Assembly: GCA_945882215.1 (NCBI GenBank)
Contig: CAMCWM010000001.1
Coordinates: 123,042 to 187,041 of the forward strand
Source of the DNA: Akkermansia muciniphila
GTDB taxonomy: Bacteria; Verrucomicrobiota; Verrucomicrobiia; Verrucomicrobiales; Verrucomicrobiaceae
Length of the DNA stretch: 64,000 nt
Direction of reading: 5' to 3'
Positions 37,675 to 44,849 of the stretch are shown here, piece after piece. Under the pieces are notes generated by a model. That model did not search any database and was not told where the DNA came from. It was given only the letters and a program-made list of their open reading frames with translations. How positions within the stretch are numbered: the first letter of the stretch is position 1; each line of letters starts with the position of its first letter. Made by a program: the position numbers and the translations under genes.

Positions 37675-38943
37675 ATGAAACTCCACACTGCACTCGGTTT
37701 CCTTTTAGGCGGATTGTCGGCCATCGCACAGACTCCCAAGGCAAAGAAGCCACCTCCTGTGCCACCACCGCTGCCGCCGATGGCGTATGCGTTTGAGGAT
37801 GCGTTCGGCGGATTGACGTTTTCGATGCCGGTGGCTGTCGTCAGCGCGCCGGGAGAGAAGGATCGCATGTTCGTCCTCGAAAAGACCGGGCACATCCAGC
37901 TCGTGACGAATCTGGATCAGCCAACGCCGACGAAACAGGTCTTCGCCAATCTCATCGAGCGCCCCGATGGCAAGCTCGATGACAAAGGCGAGTGCGGGCT
38001 GCTGGGACTCGCGTTTCATCCCGACTTCGCACGCAATGGTCGATACTTCGTTTATTACAGTCTGCGAATCGGCGGGCAGCTTCATCAGCGCGTCTCGCGC
38101 TTCGATGGCGATAAAGAACAACCGCTGATCACGCAGCTCGATCCTGCGGGCAATCACAACGGCGGTGATCTCCACTTCGGCCCGGATGGCTTTCTCTACA
38201 TCAGCGTCGGCGATGGCGGCGGTGGCAACGATGCCTTCGACAACGGGCGCTTCATCAACAAAGGCTTCCACGCTGCAATCCTGCGCATCGACGTGGACAA
38301 GCGTCCAGATAGCCTGCCACCAAATCCGCATCCTGCGGTGCATGTTGGCACATATACCGTGCCTGCGGACAATCCCTTCGTCAGCACAACCTCACATCAC
38401 GGCGAAAAACTCGATCCTGCGATGGTACGCACCGAAATCTGGGCCACGGGCTTGCGCAACGTATGGCGCTTCGGCTTTGATCCACCGACGGGCCGACTCT
38501 TCGCCGCCGATGTCGGCCAGAATCTCTATGAGGAGGTGAACCTCATCGTCAAAGGCGGCGACTACGGCTGGAGCCATCGCGAGGGGCTTCATGCTTTCGA
38601 TCTCGGTCCCGGCAAAGACATGCCGCCTCCGGTTTTCAAACCCATCGACCCCATCTTCGAATACCCGCGCACAACGGGCCTCAGCGTCACCGGTGGTCGA
38701 GTGTATGGCGGCAAGAAGTTCCCTGAATTCAAAGATGCTTACCTTTGCGCTGACTACGCCTTTGGTCGTGTGATCGCGGCGCGCGAGAAGAAGAACGGGC
38801 GTTGGGAGCATGAGATCATCGCCTTCGAACCAGCGATCACGGGCATCGGCGTCGATCCGCGCGATGGGGAACTGCTTTTCACCAACATGGCGAAGGGGAG
38901 CGTGATGCGGCTCAAACGAAGCTCCACCGAGCCGCGGCGGTGA
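37675..38943 (+). CDS. PQQ-dependent sugar dehydrogenase-like (glucose/sorbosone dehydrogenase fold)
   Basis: GECGLLGLAFHPDFARNGRYFVYYS; NHNGGDLHFGPDGFLYISVGDGGGGND; EIWATGLRNVWRFGFDPPTGRLFAADVGQNLYEEVNLI. Confidence 0.9.
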   Translation: MKLHTALGFLLGGLSAIAQTPKAKKPPPVPPPLPPMAYAFEDAFGGLTFSMPVAVVSAPGEKDRMFVLEKTGHIQLVTNLDQPTPTKQVFANLIERPDGKLDDKGECGLLGLAFHPDFARNGRYFVYYSLRIGGQLHQRVSRFDGDKEQPLITQLDPAGNHNGGDLHFGPDGFLYISVGDGGGGNDAFDNGRFINKGFHAAILRIDVDKRPDSLPPNPHPAVHVGTYTVPADNPFVSTTSHHGEKLDPAMVRTEIWATGLRNVWRFGFDPPTGRLFAADVGQNLYEEVNLIVKGGDYGWSHREGLHAFDLGPGKDMPPPVFKPIDPIFEYPRTTGLSVTGGRVYGGKKFPEFKDAYLCADYAFGRVIAAREKKNGRWEHEIIAFEPAITGIGVDPRDGELLFTNMAKGSVMRLKRSSTEPRR

Positions 38944-38944
38944 T

Positions 38945-40342
38945 TTACGCGATGATCTCCTTCACCACGCCGCCCTTCACATCGGTGAGGCGGAAGTCGC
39001 GGCCGCTGTAGCGGAAGGTGAGCTTTTCGTGATCGAGGCCGAGCAGGTGCAGCATGGTCGCGTGCAGGTCATGAATGTGGACGCGGCCTTCGATGCCCTC
39101 GGCACCGTATTCGTCGCTGAGACCGTGGCGGTGGCCGGGCTTCACGCCGCCGCCGGCCATCCAGATGGTGAAGGCGCGGTTGTTGTGATCGCGTCCGTCG
39201 CTTTGACCGAAGGGCGTGCGACCAAACTCACAGGCGAAGATGACGAGCGTGTCGTCGAGCAGGCCGCGTTGTTGCAGGTCGGTGAGCAGTCCGGCGATGG
39301 GTTTGTCAGTGGCGGCACAACTGGTGGGGAGCAGGTTCTTGATGTCGAAATGATGATCCCATCCGCCCGTGCCGATCTCGATGTAGCGCACGCCGGCTTC
39401 GGCGAACTTGCGGGCAAAGAGACACTGGCGGCCAAAGTTGTCGGTCGCTGTGTCGCCGATGCCGTAGAGCTTCAGCGTGTCAGCGGACTCGCGGGTGAGA
39501 TCGAGCAGCGAGGGCACAGCGGCCTGCATGCGAAAGGCCATTTCATACGAGTGGATGACGCCTTCGAGGTCGGGATTCACTTCGTCGAGCGCGAGCCGGC
39601 GTTGATTCGTTCGCCGCAGCAACTCAAGCTGTGCGCGCTGCTGAGCAGGTGTGAGATGCGTGGGCACGAGGTCCGGCACGGGCAGCGAGCCGGGCTTATC
39701 TTTGGAGCCACCGGCACTGACCATCGTGGCCTGATACGCAGCGGGCAGGAAGGCGCTGCCGTGGTTGTTGCCGCCGAACTGTCGCAGCGAGTTCATGGCG
39801 ATGTAGCCCGGCAGATCCTGTGTTTCGGAGCCGAGTCCGTAGAGCGTCCAGGCACCGACCGATGGCCGCGCCTGTGACGCAATGCCGGTGTGGAAAAACG
39901 GCACGGCAGTCTCGTGCGCCTGCTGATCCGTATGCATCGCACTGAGGACGCAGAGCTTGTCCACATGACGCGCCACGTTGGGATACAGCTCGCTCACCCA
40001 GTGTCCGCTCTGACCGTATTGACCGAACTGCCACATGCTGCCCATCAACTTTGAGGTGCCTTTGGTGCCAAAGGGTTTGCCAGCATCAGCGGTGAGCTTG
40101 GGCTTGTAATCAAAGGTGTCCACATGCGACACACCGCCCTGCATGAACATCATGATCACGCGCTTGGCTTTCGCAGGGAACAAGGCTGGGCGTGGCGAAG
40201 TGGGATTGTTCAGTGCCGCGCCTGCCTGTGTGCTCAATCCCGCGAACGCTGCGTAGCCGAAGCCATTGAGCGTGGAGCGCAGCATGTCGCGCCGAGAGAT
40301 GGCATTGCGGATTTCGGATTGTGGATTGCGGATTGGGTTCAT
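38945..40342 (-). CDS. DUF1501 domain protein (Tat-like N-terminus), N-terminus encoded by heptamer repeat
   Basis: MNPIRNPQSEIRNAISRRDMLRSTLNGFGYAAF; KRVIMMFMQGGVSHVDTFDYKP; VIFACEFGRTPFGQ; GRDHNNRAFTIWMAGGGVKPG. Confidence 0.9.
   Translation of the reverse strand: MNPIRNPQSEIRNAISRRDMLRSTLNGFGYAAFAGLSTQAGAALNNPTSPRPALFPAKAKRVIMMFMQGGVSHVDTFDYKPKLTADAGKPFGTKGTSKLMGSMWQFGQYGQSGHWVSELYPNVARHVDKLCVLSAMHTDQQAHETAVPFFHTGIASQARPSVGAWTLYGLGSETQDLPGYIAMNSLRQFGGNNHGSAFLPAAYQATMVSAGGSKDKPGSLPVPDLVPTHLTPAQQRAQLELLRRTNQRRLALDEVNPDLEGVIHSYEMAFRMQAAVPSLLDLTRESADTLKLYGIGDTATDNFGRQCLFARKFAEAGVRYIEIGTGGWDHHFDIKNLLPTSCAATDKPIAGLLTDLQQRGLLDDTLVIFACEFGRTPFGQSDGRDHNNRAFTIWMAGGGVKPGHRHGLSDEYGAEGIEGRVHIHDLHATMLHLLGLDHEKLTFRYSGRDFRLTDVKGGVVKEIIA
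40305..40338. repeat. Heptamer array (left arm): ATTGCGG ATTTCGG ATTGTGG ATTGCGG ATTGGG
   Basis: Five near-consecutive 7-mers of consensus ATTKYGG on the plus strand (reading from 40304/40305). Confidence 0.85.
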
Positions 40343-40707
40343 CGCTTGGGGCCTTTGGAGTTGGAGCGCGCGGTCTTGATGGATGCGACTGTCATGGCAG
40401 TGATCTCGTTTGCTTCCTGGATCAATGATTCGACTTGCTTGCGCTTCAAGAGACCAGCGTCGGCGATCATCTCGATCCAGCCTTGAGATTCATCCGCCTC
40501 TTCTTCAACGATGCCCAGTTTCGCGATGAACTCGGCAGTGCTGCGACCACGGCAGGCGGCACGATAATTTGAAGCCACCGAGGTTGCGCTGCGGAGCAAC
40601 TGCTTTCCCATCACGTCAGCACTGCGTTTGTTCGGGAGTGCGTCCACCATCTTGATGACGCGAAGCGCGAATACCTTGGCTCGTTCCTTGAAGTCGTTTT
40701 GGTTCAT
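40339..40707 (-). CDS. Four-helix-bundle protein (23S rRNA intervening-sequence/TIGR02436, avd-like fold)
   Basis: MNQNDFKERAKVFALRVIKMVDALPNKRSADVMGKQLLRSATSVASNYRAACRGRSTAEFIAKLGIVEEEADESQGWIEMIADAGLL; ATGA overlap with DUF1501 start. Confidence 0.9.
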   Translation of the reverse strand: MNQNDFKERAKVFALRVIKMVDALPNKRSADVMGKQLLRSATSVASNYRAACRGRSTAEFIAKLGIVEEEADESQGWIEMIADAGLLKRKQVESLIQEANEITAMTVASIKTARSNSKGPKR

Positions 40708-40723
40708 GAGCGTAGTGGTGTTC

Positions 40724-40762
40724 AAATCCGCAATCCGCAATCCGCAATCCCAGATCCGCAAT
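40724..40762. repeat. Heptamer array (right arm, inverted): AATCCGC x3, AATCCCA, GATCCGC, AATTC
   Basis: Reverse complement of the left-arm heptamer; begins directly after the PSD1 stop codon on the minus strand. Confidence 0.85.
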
Positions 40763-43237
40763 TCAATAGAGATAACGAAACTCCGCCGAGGCAAAGAGTG
40801 TCTGGCAGAATGCCGCCCAGGCACTCAGCTCCGGGTTCTTGCTGTCACTCACCGGAAAGTCGCGGATGAAGGCGGTGGCGTCGTTGCGTTCCTCGTCGGT
40901 GGGTGATCGGGCAAGGATGAGCTGGTAGGCGGTGTCGATGCGAGACAGATCGTCTTTGGTCATCTGCATCAAGCGTCGGGCCGTGCGCTGCGAGTAATCG
41001 ACGACGAGTGCGCTGTTCATCATGAAGAGCGCCTGTGTGGGCACGGTGGTGATGCTGCGGCGGCCTGTCACCATCTCGGGTTCGGGGAAATCGAAGACGG
41101 TCAAATCCGCAGGCACGGTCTCGTGCATGATGGGACGATACACGGTGCGATAGCGCTCGGTGGGCGCGAGGAGGTCGGGAATGTTGGTAGAGACGATGCG
41201 AGGATCGAGAGTGCGCAGATGAATCTGTGATTTCAGCTTCGGCGGTGTGAGATAGAGGTGACCGCTGATGGCGAGGAAAGAGTCGCGGATCGCATTGGCA
41301 TCGAGACGGCGGCGATTCGCATGCCAGTTCAGACGATTGGCGGGATCGATCTCATACGCGACGGCGTTGTGCGTGGTGCTGAGTTGGTAAACGCGGCTGC
41401 TGGTGATGTCGCGGATGAGCTTCTTCACCGACCAGCCTTGCGCGATGAATCGTTGCGCGAGGTAGTCGAGCAACGCTGCGTTCGACGGAGGCTGGCCAGT
41501 TTTGCCGAAGTCATCGGATGACTCCACGATGCCAGCGCCGAAGAGATGCTGCCAGATGCGGTTCACCATGACGCGTGCTGTGAGGGGATTGTCCTTGCTG
41601 GTGATCCACGTAGCGAGTTCCACGCGACCGCTTTGCTTCGGGTTCACCTTCGGCGTGCTGGCGGTGGTCAGCACTTCGGGGAAGCCGCGCGGCACGACCG
41701 CTCCGAGCTGCGATTCCTCGCCGCGAATGCGAATCGCACAGTCGGCGGGCTCGGGCACGTCGCGCATGGCGGACATGGCGTAGGGCAACTGAGCGTTGAG
41801 CTTGTCATTGAATTTCTCCACGATGTCCTTCAGCCGATCCTGTTCGTTCTTGAGCACCATCACCTCGGGCCGCGTTTTGTAGAACGCTTCCAGCTCGGTC
41901 TTGCCAGCTTTTTGCATCCCGGCTTCCTGCACGGCGGCACGTTGTGCGCGGTAGATTTTGCCGCCCAAGCCCATGCGGGCCGAGGCAGCCTTGAGCTGTT
42001 CGGCGAGGTCTTCGTCGGTGAACGTGATGGGCGCACCCGCGAGCGGCTGCACGCCCTGCGTCCACCTGGCAAAATGTCGGCGCCATGCTCCGGCGAGCGG
42101 CTCGGAACTGCGTAGGATGCCCGCGAGCGCGTAGTAGTCGCGTGTCGGGATCGGGTCGAATTTATGGTCGTGGCATTTTGCACACGCCAGCGTCAGGCCG
42201 AGGAGGGAGCGGCCCATGCTGTCGATCTGTTCATCGACGACGGTCATGATGTAGCGCTGATCATCTTCATCGAGCGTGTTCTTCGTGCCGATGCTGAGGA
42301 AGCCGGTGGCGATGAGCTGTTCGTTGCGTTGCGCATTGTTCGTCGCAGGCATCAGATCACCGGCGAGCTGTTCGCGCAGGAACTGGTCATACGGTTTGTC
42401 GGCGTTGAACGCCGCGATGACGTAGTCCCGATAACGGAAGTTCACCGGCAGCAGCATGTTTTGCCCGCCACCACTCGACTCGCTGTAGCCCGCAATGTCC
42501 AACCAATGACGGCCCCAACGCTCGCCGAACTGGGGGCTCGCGATGAGCTTCTCGATTTCGGATTGGGGATTTCGGATTTCGGATTGGCTCGATGACGGCG
42601 ACTCGCGCTCTTCCAACTCAGGTGGCAGGCCGGTGAGATCGTAGGAGATGCGACGGCGCAGCTCATGTGGCTGCGCGTCTGTCACGGGCTTGATGCCTTT
42701 TTCTTCGAGGGCTGCGAGAATGAAGCGGTCGATGTCCGTGCGCGGCCAAGTCACGTCCTTGACCGTGGGAACGGGCGGATTTGAGATCGGCTGAAAGGAC
42801 CAGTGCTTGCGACCTTCCTCGATGTTGATCGTCGTCGCCGCGCCCGGCTTGCCTTCGCGAGGATCGGCCGCGCCCATCGCGATCCATTGGGCGAAATCCG
42901 CCACCACTTCCGCAGGCAGTTGTTTCTTCGGCGGCATCTGCAAGTCCTCGTCCGCATAGCCGATGGCCTTGAGCAGCAGACTCTTCTCCGCATCCCCCGG
43001 CACCACCGCCGCCGCCGTGTCGCCGCCCTGGCGTGTGCTCTCGCGCGTGTCGAGCAGCAGCCCGCCTTTGTTTTTCCCCGCCTTCACGGAGTGGCAGGAG
43101 TAGCATTTCTCCGCCAGCACCGGGCGTATCTTGTTCTCAAAGAACTCGACGGCCTTCGCGTCGTCGGCTGCCGACGCTGCGACACACCGACTGGCGACCA
43201 GCAGGCAGAGGAGGCTTGGGACAACGGCGCGTTTCAT
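40763..43237 (-). CDS. PSCyt1/DUF1549/DUF1553 (PSD1) domain protein
   Basis: Signal peptide; VEFFENKIRPVLAEKCYSCHSVKAGKNKGGLLLDTRESTRQGGD; MPPKKQLPAEVVADFAQWIAMGA; RRISYDLTGLPPE; NRIWQHLFGAGIV; QALFMMNSALVVDYSQRTARRL. Confidence 0.93.
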   Translation of the reverse strand: MKRAVVPSLLCLLVASRCVAASAADDAKAVEFFENKIRPVLAEKCYSCHSVKAGKNKGGLLLDTRESTRQGGDTAAAVVPGDAEKSLLLKAIGYADEDLQMPPKKQLPAEVVADFAQWIAMGAADPREGKPGAATTINIEEGRKHWSFQPISNPPVPTVKDVTWPRTDIDRFILAALEEKGIKPVTDAQPHELRRRISYDLTGLPPELEERESPSSSQSEIRNPQSEIEKLIASPQFGERWGRHWLDIAGYSESSGGGQNMLLPVNFRYRDYVIAAFNADKPYDQFLREQLAGDLMPATNNAQRNEQLIATGFLSIGTKNTLDEDDQRYIMTVVDEQIDSMGRSLLGLTLACAKCHDHKFDPIPTRDYYALAGILRSSEPLAGAWRRHFARWTQGVQPLAGAPITFTDEDLAEQLKAASARMGLGGKIYRAQRAAVQEAGMQKAGKTELEAFYKTRPEVMVLKNEQDRLKDIVEKFNDKLNAQLPYAMSAMRDVPEPADCAIRIRGEESQLGAVVPRGFPEVLTTASTPKVNPKQSGRVELATWITSKDNPLTARVMVNRIWQHLFGAGIVESSDDFGKTGQPPSNAALLDYLAQRFIAQGWSVKKLIRDITSSRVYQLSTTHNAVAYEIDPANRLNWHANRRRLDANAIRDSFLAISGHLYLTPPKLKSQIHLRTLDPRIVSTNIPDLLAPTERYRTVYRPIMHETVPADLTVFDFPEPEMVTGRRSITTVPTQALFMMNSALVVDYSQRTARRLMQMTKDDLSRIDTAYQLILARSPTDEERNDATAFIRDFPVSDSKNPELSAWAAFCQTLFASAEFRYLY
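42555..42587. repeat. Heptamer array inside the PSD1 coding sequence: ATTTCGG ATTGGGG ATTTCGG ATTTCGG ATTGG
   Basis: Same heptamer family as the 40.3/40.7 kb arms; translates in frame as SQSEIRNPQSEI. Confidence 0.85.
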
Positions 43238-43282
43238 TGGTAAGTCTGGCGAGACATAACTGCGCACAAGCGTTGGTCTTGC

Positions 43283-44122
43283 ATGTCGCCCCTCAAGACC
43301 CTCCGTCTCAGCCTGTTGCTCTTGATCATTCCGCTCGGGCACGCTGAAGAACCAGGACGGACCGGAGACCTGTTTCGCGAGTCATTCGATGACGCCTTGA
43401 TCGATCAACGCGGCTGGTATGATGGGAAAGAGGTGCGCATCGTCCCCAATGGCAAAAGCGGCTCATGCATCGAATACGAATGGACCGACGCGAGCGACAC
43501 CGTGACTGGCTCCTCGGCGAAACGACATCTGTTCGAGCCCACGGACGAGATTTTTATCCGCTACTACCTGCGGCTCTCCAAAGGCTGGGGCTGGAGCGGG
43601 CGGAGCTACCATCCGCATCTCACGCACTTCATGACCACGGAGAACTCGAAGTGGCACGGCCCGGCGGCGAGTCATCTCACGCTCTACATCGAACCGGTGA
43701 ACGGCAAACTGCGTCTCGCCGCGCAGGACATTCAAAACAAGGACATGCCACACGGCCTGACGCAGGGACCGCTGCGTGGCGGCTACAACGGCCAGATGTT
43801 CGACAGCGCGGACGAACTCTTCACTGACGACGCGTGGCATTGCATCGAAGCGCAGTTCAAACTCAACACCCTCGACCTCAAGAATGACAAACCCAACGCC
43901 GACGGCATCGTGCGCGGCTGGTTCGACGGCAAACTCGTCATTGCGCACACGGACGTGATCCTGCGCTCCACCGATTTTCCCAACATGAAGTTCAACCAGT
44001 TCCTCATGGCGCCGTACTTTGGCCCCGGCCTGCTGCCACACGCGCAGAAGCTGTGGATCGACGAAATGGTCGTCGGGAAGAAGAGGATGGGGCCGCTGGA
44101 ACCGGAAGCGAAGGCTCCGTAG
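43283..44122 (+). CDS. Secreted polysaccharide lyase/concanavalin-like protein, unknown specificity
   Basis: Signal peptide MSPLKTLRLSLLLLIIPLGHA; ESFDDALIDQRGWYDG...EIFIRYYLRLSKGWGWSGRSYHPHLTHFMTTEN; WFDGKLVIAHTDVILRSTDFPNMKFNQFLMAPYFGPG. Confidence 0.7.
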   Translation: MSPLKTLRLSLLLLIIPLGHAEEPGRTGDLFRESFDDALIDQRGWYDGKEVRIVPNGKSGSCIEYEWTDASDTVTGSSAKRHLFEPTDEIFIRYYLRLSKGWGWSGRSYHPHLTHFMTTENSKWHGPAASHLTLYIEPVNGKLRLAAQDIQNKDMPHGLTQGPLRGGYNGQMFDSADELFTDDAWHCIEAQFKLNTLDLKNDKPNADGIVRGWFDGKLVIAHTDVILRSTDFPNMKFNQFLMAPYFGPGLLPHAQKLWIDEMVVGKKRMGPLEPEAKAP

Positions 44123-44201
44123 CTCGGTTGAGAGCGCCGAATGCCGGAAAGCCCGTCCGGCGGCCGACGTTTGAGTGGGCACCAGCCACCCTTGCCCAGC
44201 C

Positions 44202-44837
44202 ATGAAAACATCCATCCTCATTTGGGCCGCCTTTGCCGGCCTCACAGTCATCGGCACCCTGGGTGCCGCAGAGAAACAGAAAAAGGCCGACGTCACCGGC
44301 TTTCCGTTCTGGAAATCGGAGAAGCAGCCTCACGCCCCGCCCTTTGTGCCCGGGCTGAATGCCGCCCTCGAACTGACCGACGCGCAGCGCGAGCAGATCG
44401 CCGCAGCGCAGAACGATTTTAACAACGACGAGGCCGTGAAGGCGTCACGCGGATTGCGCAAGGACGACCCCAGCGTGACTGCCGAGCAACGTGACAAGGC
44501 CCGGGCCGCCATGGAGGCCGCCACGGCGCGTCTGCATGAAAAAGTGAACAGCATCCTTACGCCGGAGCAGCGGGCGCTGGTCGAGAAAATCAACGCGGCA
44601 CGCGTGGCGGCGGTGGAGGAGGTCGGCATTGTCTATAAAGACAAATTCAGCATCAAAGGCGACGAAGCCGCCCGGCGCCGGGTGATGGAGGAAAAGAATC
44701 AGGACCTCGCCGAAGGCTTCCTCGGCAAATTAGATGCGCTTTTGAGCACCAGCCAGAAGGATGCGATGGCGCGTGCCGCCGCCGAGGAGGAGCAGCGCAT
44801 GAAGACGGCGGTGAGCAAGAAGCCGCAGAAGCAATAG
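44202..44837 (+). CDS. Secreted helical protein, Spy/CpxP-like
   Basis: Signal peptide; ALELTDAQREQIAAAQNDFNNDEAVKASRG...VNSILTPEQRALVEKINAARVAAVEEVG. Confidence 0.65.
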   Translation: MKTSILIWAAFAGLTVIGTLGAAEKQKKADVTGFPFWKSEKQPHAPPFVPGLNAALELTDAQREQIAAAQNDFNNDEAVKASRGLRKDDPSVTAEQRDKARAAMEAATARLHEKVNSILTPEQRALVEKINAARVAAVEEVGIVYKDKFSIKGDEAARRRVMEEKNQDLAEGFLGKLDALLSTSQKDAMARAAAEEEQRMKTAVSKKPQKQ

Positions 44838-44849
44838 CCTTCCACTGCC

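Noticed and set aside
40305-40762. CRISPR-like array, because of regular short repeats near 40.3 and 40.7 kb
   Set aside because: Period is 7 bp with no spacers, and the arms are inverted around a protein gene; not CRISPR.
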